NCBI GenBank assembly: GCA_025997795.1
Contig: BNVB01000004.1
Location: forward strand, 1-58,048
DNA from: Spirochaetia bacterium
Lineage (GTDB): Bacteria; Spirochaetota; Spirochaetia; Treponematales; Breznakiellaceae
Direction of reading: 5' to 3'
Length of the DNA: 58,048 bases
Below, in pieces: positions 24,872 through 34,110 of this stretch. Numbering within the stretch: the first letter of the stretch is position 1; each line of letters begins with the position of its first letter. The notes under the pieces were generated by a model. The model was not told the DNA's origin, did not search any database, and worked only from the letters and a program-made list of their open reading frames with translations. The position numbers were made by a program, and so were the translations under genes.

Positions 24872-27800
24872 ATGGCCGAATTTACCCATCTCCACGTCCA
24901 TTCGGATAACTCCATACAGGATGCCGCCGTATCGGTAATGGCCCTGGCAGACCGGGCGGAAGAACTGGGGATGAGCCATCTGGCCTTGACGGACCACGGC
25001 AATATGTTCGGCGCCATGGAATTTATCGCTGCCTGTGCAGAAACGGTAAATGCCGAAGGCAAACATGCGGCCCGGAAAAACCCCATAACCCCCATCATCG
25101 GCTGTGAGGTCTATGTGAGTCCCGGTTCCCGGCACGAAAAGGCCGGTTCCGAGGGGGACAACAAGTACTACCACCTGGTACTGCTAAGCTCGAACCGGGA
25201 AGGGTACCTTAACCTGTTAAAACTGTGTTCCTGCGCCTATACCGAGGGCTTTTATTACCGGCCCCGGATTGACGATGAAATTCTTGCCCAATACCATGGA
25301 GGGCTTATTGCCCTTTCGGCCTGTGTTTCCGGGGAAATACCCAAACTTATCCAGACAGGTAAAAACGCCGAAGCCGAAGCAAAGGCCCTTTTTTACCGGG
25401 ATCTTTTTGGAAAAGACAGCGAAGGCCGGCCCAACTTTTATCTGGAGATACAGGATCACGGCATACCTGTGGAGGTCCTTAGAAATTCCTCCCTTTCCCA
25501 GCAGCAGATTAATGATGAACTTATCGCTATGGCGGGCCGTACGGGAATTCCCCTGGCGGCCACCAACGATGTCCATTACCTGAAACGGGAAGATGCCGCC
25601 GCCCACGATATACTGCTCTGCATCGGTACGGGAAAAAAACGGACCGAAGAAAAACGAAAAAAATATCACGGTGATCAATTTTACCTTAAAAGTGCCGAAG
25701 AAATGGCCGCCCTCTTTCCACATTGCCCCGAAGCAATCGCCAATACCATGGCGATTGCCCGGCGCTGCGCAGCCGACGTACCCCGGGTAAAAGTAAAAGA
25801 TCTGCCCCAGTATCTGCCGGAATTCAAAATTCCGCCGGACTTTGACGATGCCAATTCCTACCTTAGGTTTCTGGCCGCCGAGGGTCTTGGCAGGCGGTAC
25901 CACAATGAAAAAGAAGGCAGACAATCTGGAGAAACGGCCAGCTGGGAAGATATACAAAAACGGGCCGAATATGAACTTGACGTAATTATCCAGATGGGCT
26001 TTACCGGGTATTTTCTTATTGTGGCGGATTTTATCAACTGGGCCAAGGATAGGGGCATTGACGTGGGGCCCGGCCGGGGAAGCGGTGCAGGATCCATCGT
26101 CGCCTACGCCCTGCGGATTACCGACATCGATCCCCTTAAATACGGCCTCCTTTTTGAACGTTTCCTTAATCCCGAGCGGATCTCCATGCCGGACTTTGAC
26201 GTGGATTTTTGTAATGAACGGCGGGAAGAAGTAATTGCCTATGTAACAGAAAAATACGGCAAAGAACGGGTAGCCCAGATTATTACCTTTGGAACCCTGG
26301 GAGCCAAAGCGGTGATCAAGGATGTGGCCAGGACGCTGGGCATTAGTATTCCTGAATCGAACATGATTAGCGAACTTATTCCCCGGGACCCAAAGATCAC
26401 CCTGGGTAAGGCCTTTGCAGAAGAACCAAAACTCCGGGAACTGGAACAGAACCCGCAGTATACCGAACTTTTTACGCTGGCCCGAAAGCTGGAAGGGCTT
26501 AAGCGCCATTCCAGCATCCACGCCGCGGGGGTGGTTATTGGCAAAAATGATCTTTCCGGTTATGTGCCGCTTTACCGGGACCCCAAAACAGGCGGAATCG
26601 CTACCCAGTATACCATGAACTATCTGGAAAACTGCGGTCTGGTAAAAATGGACTTTCTGGGTCTTAAAACCCTGGATGTGCTTAAACATACCGAAGACCT
26701 TATCCACCGCCGGGGCCTGGCCTATGCGGACTTTAGCATTACCGCCATTCCCGAAGACGACGAAGCTACCTTTACCATGCTGGGAGAAGGAAAAAGTTTT
26801 GAGGTGTTCCAGTTTGAATCCGAAGGTATGCAGAATGTTTTACGCCAGGCCAGGCCGGGAAGAATTGAAGACCTTATCGCCCTCAATGCCCTTTACCGTC
26901 CCGGCCCCATGGCAAATATTTCCCAGTTTACCGAATCAAAAAACGGCCTAAGAAAGATAAGCTACCCCGACCAAAGCCTGGAAGAAGTACTTAAGGAAAC
27001 CTACGGTGTAATCGTTTACCAGGAACAGGTTATGCAAGTTGCCCGGATCATCGCCGGTTTTACCCTGGGCCATGCGGACGAACTGCGCCGGGCCATGGGA
27101 AAGAAAAACATCGAAAAGATGGTTAAGGAAAAGGCAAAGTTTATTGCCGGGGCCAAGGAACGGGGTTACAGCGAACAAAAGGCAGACGAGATTTTTGAAC
27201 TGCTTATTCCCTTTGCCGGATACGGTTTTAACAAAAGCCACGCCGCAGCCTATTCGGTGCTGGCCTACCATACTGCCTACCTTAAGGCAAACTTTCCTGC
27301 GGAGTTTATGGCCGCCAATCTTTCCAACGAAATTCACAGCGCAGACAAAGACAAACTTACCGAATGTATCAGCGAAGGCCGGAAGATGGGGCTGGAAATT
27401 GATCCCCCGGATGTTAACTATTCCGACAAATTTTTTACCGTGGTGGAAGGGCGCATTGTCTTTGGCTTTTTGGGGATCAAGGGTATAGGTTCCGGTCCGG
27501 CGGACGAGATAATTCAAAAACGGGCGGAGGGGCTCTACAAAAGTTTTATGGATTTTCTGGACCGGGTTACGCTCCAGACCAACCAGCCCCATCAAAGTAT
27601 TGTAAGCCGCAAGGTAATTGAACTCTTAATCAAGACCGGGGCCTTTGACAGTTTTGGCGTTAACCGGGCAACGCTGCTGGTTAACATGGAAGCGGCCATT
27701 GAACATGCCCAAACCAAAAAGGACGAAACCAAATTCGGCCAGGTAAGTCTTTTTGAAGATACCGGGGAATCAAGTTTTCCCGATTTTGAATTTACCCAAA

Positions 27801-29071
27801 TGCCCGAAATGGACCGGGCTGAACAGCTTACCATAGAAAAAGAACTTATTGGTTTTTATTTTTCCGGTCATCCCCTGGATACCTGCAAGGAAGTCTGGAA
27901 ACAGTATGTCAGGCTTGACATCTCCGATCTGGATCATGCAGCGCCGGGGAATTATACCCTGGTGGGGGTTCTTAAATCACTCAAAGTGGTAACGGATAAA
28001 ACAGGAAAGCCCATGGCCTTTGGAACCCTGGAAGATTACCGGGGCGAAGCGGACCTGGCATTCTTTGGCGATGTGTGGGCCGCCGCCCGGGATAAAATTC
28101 ACCAGGATGAAATTATCGCCGTCAGGGGCAGGCTCGATACCAGGCGCGGCAAAACAAGTATCCAGGTAAGCGCGGTCCTTTCTTCGCTGGAACTAAAAGA
28201 AGAAGGCCGCCTTGCCGAACTTGGTTCAGTCAGCCAGCCCCTGGATCAGTACCGGGAAGCCTGGGAGCAGGCGGTAACACTGGACCTTTCTGAAGAGGGG
28301 CTGGCCCGTCTGGCCGCCAAAGCGGACAGCCAGAACCGTCGCGGACAAAACCGCGACGGACAAATCCGTGACGGACAAAACCGGGATCATGTGCTTATCG
28401 GTTATATTACTTCTCTGCGCCGCCACACAACCAAAGACCAAAAAGAAATGGCCTTTGCTTCCCTGGAAGATTTTAGGGGCCGGATAGACCTGGTGTTTTT
28501 TGCCCGGTGCTGGGAACTTAACCGGGATAAAATTGCCGAAAAAACCTGCGCTGCCCTCCGGGGAAAACTGGACTTTTCCAGAGAAAGGCCCGGTTTCCAA
28601 GTCAGTTCTGTATTGGATTTGGGAAAGCTGCGGCGTAATGCCGCCAAAACGGCGGCGGAAAGAACCAGCGGCGAAGCGCCGGGCGAAACACCGGATACAG
28701 CGCAAAAAACGCCGCCGGAAATTCCCGCCGCCGCCGGAACGATCGCCGCAAGTGCAGCCGCGGGTTTTGGAATGGATGCCGCGGGTTTTAGAATGGATGC
28801 CGCGGCAGATACCGGGCAGATTTTGCGGGAAGTCCACATTCGCCTGCGCCGAAGCGCCGCAGAAAACGAAAGAAATCTTTACCCCCTGCGGGATTATCTT
28901 ATTGATCATCCCGGTCAGGCCCAGGTGTTTATTCATCTGGAAACAAATACAACGGGAACAAAAACCGAAACGGTGATCCGTACTGCGGTACAGTTAAGTA
29001 TGACGGCAGACAAAGAAGAAATCGCCGTCCTGGGAAATAATCCCGCGGTGGCGGAAGTGTGGGTGGCATAA
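24872..29071 (+). CDS. dnaE: DNA polymerase III alpha subunit
   Basis: A 1399-residue replicative polymerase. The PHP domain is at the N-terminus (THLHVHSDNS; LALTDHGNMFGAMEF). The polymerase active site includes 'GPGRGSGAGSIVAYAL' and the catalytic 'PDFDVDF' (about 440). The helix-hairpin-helix and C-terminal OB part follow. Two similar OB-fold segments are seen, at about 1026-1104 and 1173-1249. They are joined by a linker with a short repeat (NRDGQ units), and an Ala-rich tail contains a dispersed DNA repeat (28763-28805). That makes it longer than the usual 1150-1200. The start is the ATG at 24872, with AAGG upstream; the stop overlaps the yggT-like start (TAATG). Confidence 0.95.
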   Translation: MAEFTHLHVHSDNSIQDAAVSVMALADRAEELGMSHLALTDHGNMFGAMEFIAACAETVNAEGKHAARKNPITPIIGCEVYVSPGSRHEKAGSEGDNKYYHLVLLSSNREGYLNLLKLCSCAYTEGFYYRPRIDDEILAQYHGGLIALSACVSGEIPKLIQTGKNAEAEAKALFYRDLFGKDSEGRPNFYLEIQDHGIPVEVLRNSSLSQQQINDELIAMAGRTGIPLAATNDVHYLKREDAAAHDILLCIGTGKKRTEEKRKKYHGDQFYLKSAEEMAALFPHCPEAIANTMAIARRCAADVPRVKVKDLPQYLPEFKIPPDFDDANSYLRFLAAEGLGRRYHNEKEGRQSGETASWEDIQKRAEYELDVIIQMGFTGYFLIVADFINWAKDRGIDVGPGRGSGAGSIVAYALRITDIDPLKYGLLFERFLNPERISMPDFDVDFCNERREEVIAYVTEKYGKERVAQIITFGTLGAKAVIKDVARTLGISIPESNMISELIPRDPKITLGKAFAEEPKLRELEQNPQYTELFTLARKLEGLKRHSSIHAAGVVIGKNDLSGYVPLYRDPKTGGIATQYTMNYLENCGLVKMDFLGLKTLDVLKHTEDLIHRRGLAYADFSITAIPEDDEATFTMLGEGKSFEVFQFESEGMQNVLRQARPGRIEDLIALNALYRPGPMANISQFTESKNGLRKISYPDQSLEEVLKETYGVIVYQEQVMQVARIIAGFTLGHADELRRAMGKKNIEKMVKEKAKFIAGAKERGYSEQKADEIFELLIPFAGYGFNKSHAAAYSVLAYHTAYLKANFPAEFMAANLSNEIHSADKDKLTECISEGRKMGLEIDPPDVNYSDKFFTVVEGRIVFGFLGIKGIGSGPADEIIQKRAEGLYKSFMDFLDRVTLQTNQPHQSIVSRKVIELLIKTGAFDSFGVNRATLLVNMEAAIEHAQTKKDETKFGQVSLFEDTGESSFPDFEFTQMPEMDRAEQLTIEKELIGFYFSGHPLDTCKEVWKQYVRLDISDLDHAAPGNYTLVGVLKSLKVVTDKTGKPMAFGTLEDYRGEADLAFFGDVWAAARDKIHQDEIIAVRGRLDTRRGKTSIQVSAVLSSLELKEEGRLAELGSVSQPLDQYREAWEQAVTLDLSEEGLARLAAKADSQNRRGQNRDGQIRDGQNRDHVLIGYITSLRRHTTKDQKEMAFASLEDFRGRIDLVFFARCWELNRDKIAEKTCAALRGKLDFSRERPGFQVSSVLDLGKLRRNAAKTAAERTSGEAPGETPDTAQKTPPEIPAAAGTIAASAAAGFGMDAAGFRMDAAADTGQILREVHIRLRRSAAENERNLYPLRDYLIDHPGQAQVFIHLETNTTGTKTETVIRTAVQLSMTADKEEIAVLGNNPAVAEVWVA
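28763..28805 (+). repeat. Dispersed 22-bp repeat, two copies inside dnaE
   Basis: Copies at 28763-28784 (GGTTTTGGAATGGATGCCGC plus GG) and 28784-28805 (one mismatch) encode the GFGMDAAGFRMDAA stretch of the DnaE tail. The same 22 bp occur at 38695-38716 (inverted, in sbcD) and twice at 41117-41160 (intergenic). Confidence 0.85.
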
Positions 29072-29652
29072 TGGCTTATATAATGCAGCTTCTTTCGGGG
29101 ATTATCAGCATTTATATCTTACTTGTTTTTATCCGTTTGCTCCTTACCTGGTTCCCCGGCGCAGACTTTGGCAGACCCTATGCGTTTTTATGCGCCATCT
29201 CTGATCCATACCTGAATTGGTTCCGCCGTTTCCGGATCAAAGGGCCCATCGACTTTTCTCCCCTTATTGCACTGGCGGTTCTTTCGTTGATCCGGGGTAT
29301 ATTCAGCGCCTGGGGAAACATGGGAAGGATCAGCATCGCCGCAGTTCTGGGCATGATCCTTGCTGCCCTCTGGTCAATCATTTCCTGGGTGCTGGGTTTT
29401 TTTGTTGTAATCCTAATCATCCGGATGATAGCTTATCTAAGCAACGCCAATATCTATTCGCCCTTCTGGCGTTTTGTGGATTTTATCGCCCAGCCTGTAC
29501 TGTACCGGATAAGCAGGTTTTTTTTCCCCCGCCGGATCGTCAACTATCTTTTCCGGATTTTCTTTTCCATAGTGATTTTGCTCCTGCTTGCCGTGCTTAT
29601 TAGAGTATCGTTTAACATCCTTGACATCCTGCTCAGGACCTTACCCTTCTAG
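29071..29652 (+). CDS. YggT-family membrane protein
   Basis: A 193-residue inner-membrane protein with two YggT units: residues 1-90 ('SGIISIYILLVFIRLLLTWFPG', 'SDPYLNWFRRFR') and 95-190 ('VILIIRMIAYLSNANIYSPFWRFVDFIAQPVL'). Four membrane segments are visible. The family is linked to membrane stress and cell division in other bacteria, but its biochemical role is not settled. Start ATG 29071 overlaps the dnaE stop (TAATG), and recG begins 2 bases after its stop. All three are presumably co-transcribed. Confidence 0.85.
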   Translation: MAYIMQLLSGIISIYILLVFIRLLLTWFPGADFGRPYAFLCAISDPYLNWFRRFRIKGPIDFSPLIALAVLSLIRGIFSAWGNMGRISIAAVLGMILAALWSIISWVLGFFVVILIIRMIAYLSNANIYSPFWRFVDFIAQPVLYRISRFFFPRRIVNYLFRIFFSIVILLLLAVLIRVSFNILDILLRTLPF

Positions 29653-29653
29653 T

Positions 29654-31864
29654 ATGTTTCTTAGGGAACTTTCCGCTTCGCCTTCGGAACTGCGGGGCGT
29701 GGGACCTTCAATGCTAGAGACCCTTTCTGCCGCAGGTTTAACCACCGTAAGCTCGCTCCTTACCCATTATCCCCGTGACTGGGAAGATCGGAGCCGTTCC
29801 CTCCCGCTCCGGGACTGGAACAAAGGCCCCGTATGTACCACCGTAAGTGTATTGGCCCACGATTGGTTTGGTTACGGCGCCATGAAGACCCTTAAGATCC
29901 ATGTGGAAGACGAAAGCGCCCGGGCAGTCCTTGTATGCTTTAACCGCCCCTTTTTACAAAGGCAGCTCCCCGTAGGAGCAAGCTTCCGCCTCTGGGGCCG
30001 GTTTTTTTACAAATACGGCGGACTCCAGTCGACCGCCTTTGAAATAGGCCGCCCCGGCGAACATGAAGGCATACTCCCCGTTTATCCCCTTACCAAAGAT
30101 TTGACCCAAACAAAACTCCGCCGCCTTATCAAACAAGCCCTGGAAACCTGCGGCGCCGTGGACGACGAAATTCCCCCAAACCTGATCCAGAGCGAAAGCC
30201 TTTTTTCAAAAGCCGAAGCCCTCCGCACCCTGCACTTTCCCCCCGGCATGGAAGCCCTGGAAAAAGCACGGCGTACTCTTATCTACGAAGAACTCTTTTA
30301 CCTGGAACTTATGATCGGCCGCCGTTTACTGGAACGCAAGGGATTAAAGGGAGGTTCCACCCCCGCAGCGCCTCCGGCATTCTCTCCGTTACAGCAGCAG
30401 CTTATTGAACGGCTGCCCTTTTCCCTTACCCCTGGGCAGGAAGCGGCAATCAACGAAATTAACGCAGATATGGCGCATTATTCCCTCGCTGCTGGCTCGG
30501 AAATAAATGCGCATTCCCTCACCTCCGGCTCGGGAACAAATGCATTTGTACCCATGGCCCGTCTGCTCCAGGGTGATGTAGGTTCCGGTAAAACCTTGGT
30601 GGCATTTCTAAGCGCCCTTAGGGCAGCAGACGAAGGCGGCCAGGCCGCCATCATGGCCCCCACGGAATTGCTGGCCCGCCAGCATGCCGATAATGCCGCC
30701 AAACTTCTGGAACCGCTGGGAATAAAACCCGCCTATCTTACGGGTAACCTTAAGTCCGGCGGCCGGGCCCGGCTCCTTGCAGCCCTGGCTGCCGGAGAAA
30801 TTGACATTGTTCTGGGAACCCACGCCCTTTTTTCAAAGGACGTGGTATACCGGAATCTGGCGCTGGTGATCATTGACGAACAGCACCGTTTTGGCGTTAC
30901 CCAGCGCCAGGCAATCCTTGCCAAGGGTCTTAACTCCCTGCAAAAACAGCGGACGCCGGATCTGCTTATGATGAGCGCCACGCCCATACCCCGGACCCTG
31001 GCCCTGACGGTTTTTGGCGATCTTGATGTTTCGGTTATTGCTGATATGCCGCCGGGACGCAAACCCGTTAAAACCCATCTGGCAAAAGAATCCAACGCAG
31101 CAAAGGTCTACGACTTTGTACGGAAAGAACTGGAAGCAGGCAGGCAGGCGTACTTTGTGTATCCGCTCATCGGCGAAGATAGTGATGCGGATAATGAGGG
31201 TAATGGCGGCGGACTAAGAGATGCCGTATCCATGGCAGAAAAACTTTCAAAAGAAATTTTCCCCGCTTACCGGGTTGCCCTGGTACATTCAAAAATCGAC
31301 GATGAAGAAAAACGCAAAACCATGGAAGCTTTTCGTACTGGAGAAATCCGGGTCCTCGCCGCCACCAGCGTCGTGGAAGTGGGAGTGGATGTACCCAATG
31401 CGTCCTGCATGGTAATCAACCATGCGGAACGCTTTGGCCTTTCCGCCCTGCACCAGCTCCGGGGCCGGGTAGGCCGCGGACAGGATCAGGCCTATTGTTT
31501 CCTTATTTACTCCGAACCGGAACAGGGAGAAACAAACGGCGAACTAAGCAGCAGTGGACCCAACAGCGCATTAACGGATGACGGTAAACAGCGGCTTAAG
31601 GTTATGCTGGAATCAAACGACGGCTTTGTTATCGCCGAAGAAGACCTAAAACTCCGGGGACCCGGCCAAATTGCCGGTATAGAACAATCGGGTTACCTTA
31701 AGCTGGGCATCGCCGATCCGGTCCGGGATGCGGACATTCTTGTCCGCGCACGAACCGGCGCATTCGCCATGCTGGAAGCAGACCCGGGTCTGCTCCTTCC
31801 CGAACACCGCCGTGTCGCCGAAGTACTGGAGCGGGCTCCGCCGTTTAAGGAAGTGGGGTTGTGA
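29654..31864 (+). CDS. recG: ATP-dependent DNA helicase RecG
   Basis: A 736-residue branch-migrating helicase that remodels stalled forks and Holliday junctions. It shows an N-terminal helix-hairpin-helix ('LRGVGPSMLETLSAAGL'), an OB-fold wedge domain (about 60-150), motif I 'LLQGDVGSGKT', motif II DEQH (IIDEQHRFG) and 'MSATPIPRTLALTVFGDLDVSVI', motif VI region 'HQLRGRVGRGQDQAYCFLIY'. A short in-frame tandem duplication sits just before motif I, and a 20-residue insertion follows motif VI. The start is chosen at 29654, two bases after the YggT stop. Confidence 0.95.
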   Translation: MFLRELSASPSELRGVGPSMLETLSAAGLTTVSSLLTHYPRDWEDRSRSLPLRDWNKGPVCTTVSVLAHDWFGYGAMKTLKIHVEDESARAVLVCFNRPFLQRQLPVGASFRLWGRFFYKYGGLQSTAFEIGRPGEHEGILPVYPLTKDLTQTKLRRLIKQALETCGAVDDEIPPNLIQSESLFSKAEALRTLHFPPGMEALEKARRTLIYEELFYLELMIGRRLLERKGLKGGSTPAAPPAFSPLQQQLIERLPFSLTPGQEAAINEINADMAHYSLAAGSEINAHSLTSGSGTNAFVPMARLLQGDVGSGKTLVAFLSALRAADEGGQAAIMAPTELLARQHADNAAKLLEPLGIKPAYLTGNLKSGGRARLLAALAAGEIDIVLGTHALFSKDVVYRNLALVIIDEQHRFGVTQRQAILAKGLNSLQKQRTPDLLMMSATPIPRTLALTVFGDLDVSVIADMPPGRKPVKTHLAKESNAAKVYDFVRKELEAGRQAYFVYPLIGEDSDADNEGNGGGLRDAVSMAEKLSKEIFPAYRVALVHSKIDDEEKRKTMEAFRTGEIRVLAATSVVEVGVDVPNASCMVINHAERFGLSALHQLRGRVGRGQDQAYCFLIYSEPEQGETNGELSSSGPNSALTDDGKQRLKVMLESNDGFVIAEEDLKLRGPGQIAGIEQSGYLKLGIADPVRDADILVRARTGAFAMLEADPGLLLPEHRRVAEVLERAPPFKEVGL
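30473..30541 (+). repeat. In-frame tandem duplication within recG
   Basis: Two imperfect units (30473-30508 and 30509-30541), each starting GCGCATT and ending with AAATAAAT or AACAAAT, encode two versions of an 'AHSL..GSGTNA' peptide just before helicase motif I. Nothing comparable is expected in RecG at this place, so it is probably a flexible surface insertion. Confidence 0.6.
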
Positions 31865-31894
31865 TTTGATTAATGGGGGTAGGCATTTTCAAAC

Positions 31895-31911
31895 CGTGAC
31901 AATTTGTCACG
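31895..31911. promoter_or_regulatory. Perfect 17-bp palindrome CGTGACAATTTGTCACG
   Basis: A fully symmetric operator-like site in the 81-bp gap between the convergent recG and 31946 genes, followed directly by an overlapping TTGTCACGACAA dyad. Its place between convergent stops speaks against a simple operator and for a terminator-like, protein-bound or structural site. No T run follows. Confidence 0.35.
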
Positions 31912-31945
31912 ACAATGGAAAAATACCACTCCTCCTCGTCTCCAC

Positions 31946-32971
31946 TTAGATATCTTTTTTTGGCCTTAAATTCAGTATAAATGCTGGTAATTTATTTATA
32001 ATGTTTTCTTCTATTTTTTTCTTGTTTTTTTGGAAAAACATTCCAGAGGCAATTAATATTATACCTATTATTGTAAGAGCAATGGGAAAGAATGCGGAGC
32101 CTTCAAAAAATTCCCATGATAGTCTTCCAAGAAATTCTGTTAGACCGATTGTACCAAAAACTAAAAATACATTTCGATTTATAAATATTGAAAATAATAT
32201 CATTAGAATATTTATCATACCAAGTATAATAAATTTAAAAACATTATCATTATAAAATACCGATAAACCCGATGAAAGTGTTATCAGTCCAAAAAGATAT
32301 AACCAAAATGAATAATCTTTTTTGAATTTTATATCCGCAAGATAACCAATGGCAATCATAAACAAACCGAAAAAATCTGAAATAATGGCTCTTTGTGTCC
32401 ATGTTATTTTTGTGGTTTCAAATATGATTGGTACAATATCCATCGAAAAGAACCATAAAGAACCGGTTATCAAAAAAAGGTAAAATGGAAATTTTGTTTT
32501 TATGAGAATAGGCAGGGCAACTAAAATGGCGCTAATCTCAAGAATTATCCACTTTCCTTTTATCCATACATAATAATCATCATAGGACCATTCTTGCGGC
32601 CAGAAATCAAAAAGACGTAATAATGAAAAAACAAACAAAGGCGTTACCGCTATGGGAATAGCTAATAATAACCCGCCGGCAACCTCCATCTTTTTATTGA
32701 AAAATACAAAATAACCAGAAAGAAAAAATAGTATAAAATAAATGGCCGAAATAATCGTAATGGAAATAGCCCCAAAATTATCCCAGCTTGTTTTCATTAA
32801 CCATGTCATTGCCGAGATAATCAATAATGCTCCACCGTAATATAATACTTTTTGCAATTTTGTAATTTGCGTATTAGAATTTTGTATATATTCCCTAAAT
32901 TTTGTTACCTGCTCGGCTGCAAAGATATTATTTTCAACAGCTTTTTTTAATTGGTCATCGGTATAGTTCAT
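31946..32971 (-). CDS. DUF2157-like multi-pass membrane protein
   Basis: A 341-residue protein. A soluble N-terminal helical part (1-42, 'DDQLKKAVENNIFAAEQVTKF') is followed by about ten membrane segments, the layout of DUF2157 proteins. Composition is strongly AT-rich, unlike the flanking recG and pantothenate kinase genes, suggesting horizontal acquisition. GGGGAGGAAAT precedes the ATG at 32971. The family has no assigned function. It is transcribed alone, towards recG. Confidence 0.75.
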   Translation of the reverse strand: MNYTDDQLKKAVENNIFAAEQVTKFREYIQNSNTQITKLQKVLYYGGALLIISAMTWLMKTSWDNFGAISITIISAIYFILFFLSGYFVFFNKKMEVAGGLLLAIPIAVTPLFVFSLLRLFDFWPQEWSYDDYYVWIKGKWIILEISAILVALPILIKTKFPFYLFLITGSLWFFSMDIVPIIFETTKITWTQRAIISDFFGLFMIAIGYLADIKFKKDYSFWLYLFGLITLSSGLSVFYNDNVFKFIILGMINILMILFSIFINRNVFLVFGTIGLTEFLGRLSWEFFEGSAFFPIALTIIGIILIASGMFFQKNKKKIEENIINKLPAFILNLRPKKDI

Positions 32972-33153
32972 AATTTCCTCCCCTCATTATATTTTCATAT
33001 AATTTTAAAAAATTCAAGCGAGTGTTTCATATATATAGTAATTTTCAACAGACCCTATAGGTTTCTCTTTTTGAACAGGAGAAGTTTCACAGGTCATATA
33101 AACCATAAGAAACAGTATCGTCCCCTTGACTAAAATTACCCTATGAAAATACT

Positions 33154-33984
33154 ATGAAGAAGATCATGATTATCGGGATAGACATAGGCAGTACCACCAC
33201 CAAGGCTGTTTCCATAGAGGACGGCCGGGTAATCCACAAAGTCAAGACCAAAGCGCTGGACGCGGTTACCTCGGCTACCGGCGCTTTTGGCAAAATGATT
33301 GTGGAAAATAACATACAAATCGGCGAAATTCGGCGGATCATGATAACCGGGGCGGGGGCCACCAAACTAAAAGACGATCTGTTCGGCATACCCACCGGCA
33401 AGGCCGAAGAGATCAACGCCATAGGTATCGGCGGTATGTTCCTTGCCGGACGGGACAATATCATTATCGCCAATGTGGGTACCGGTACGGCAATTATTGA
33501 TGCCAGCAGCGACCGGATTCTCCACATGGGTGGTTCCGGTGTGGGGGGCGGTACGATTCTGGGGCTGGCGAAAAAACTGCTGGCGGTGTCGGAGTTCAAA
33601 AGCGTCATGGAACTGGCGGAACGGGGTAAGCTTAACCAGGTGGATCTTTTGATGGGCGATATCATGGAAACGGACTTAAGTTTTTTGGGCAGGGAAAGTA
33701 CCGCATCCAACTTTGGAAAGATGCTGGACAGCGCCCGGAACGAAGACATCGCCCTGGGGCTTATCAATATGGTCTACCAGGTGATAGGTATGCTTTCGGT
33801 GTTTGCTGCAAAAAGCAAAAACACCGGAAGCGTGGTTGTTACCGGGAACGGCAGCAGCAACCTCCTGGGCCGGCGGGTGCTGGAAGAAATTACCGCCATG
33901 TACAAAGTTACGTTTGAGTATCCGGAAGATGCCGAGTATACCACCGCCATTGGGGCGGGCCTTTCTGCTTGTACTGTAAAGTAG
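33154..33984 (+). CDS. coaW: Type II pantothenate kinase-like protein
   Basis: A 276-residue ASKHA-fold kinase. The phosphate-1 motif is 'IIGIDIGSTTTKAVSIE', the phosphate-2/adenosine region includes 'ANVGTGTAIIDA', and 'GGSGVGGGTILGLAKKLL' is the type II PanK signature. 'SVVVTGNGSSNLLGRRVLEE' and 'YTTAIGAGLSA' close the fold. It would phosphorylate pantothenate in coenzyme A synthesis; the BcrAD/BadFG ATPase family is related, but the GGGT loop favours PanK. The 3' end (33952 onward) is duplicated 100 bp downstream. Confidence 0.82.
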   Translation: MKKIMIIGIDIGSTTTKAVSIEDGRVIHKVKTKALDAVTSATGAFGKMIVENNIQIGEIRRIMITGAGATKLKDDLFGIPTGKAEEINAIGIGGMFLAGRDNIIIANVGTGTAIIDASSDRILHMGGSGVGGGTILGLAKKLLAVSEFKSVMELAERGKLNQVDLLMGDIMETDLSFLGRESTASNFGKMLDSARNEDIALGLINMVYQVIGMLSVFAAKSKNTGSVVVTGNGSSNLLGRRVLEEITAMYKVTFEYPEDAEYTTAIGAGLSACTVK

Positions 33985-34110
33985 GAATGACTGAGGCCCA
34001 CGCCGTGTTACAATAACTGCAGAAACATGCTCACTGGTTCGCATGCGTTTCGGGGCGGGCCTTTCTGCTTGTACTGTAAAGTAGGAATGACTGAGGCCCA
34101 CGCCGTGTTA
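33952..34110. repeat. 59-bp direct repeat at the coaW end and galK end
   Basis: Bases 33952-34010 and 34052-34110 are identical, separated by 41 bases. Copy 1 contains the last codons and stop of the pantothenate kinase gene; copy 2 is non-coding on that strand and reaches the galK stop. A local duplication of about 100 bp is the simplest explanation. Confidence 0.9.

Noticed and set aside
31865..31945. A rho-independent terminator at the palindrome after recG
   Set aside because: The palindrome is perfect and has almost no loop, and no T run follows on either strand, so it was listed as a protein-site candidate instead.
33676..34101. A 141-residue minus-strand ORF over the pantothenate kinase gene end
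   Set aside because: It is created by the direct repeat and lies antisense to a clear gene; its repeated peptide only mirrors the duplicated DNA.
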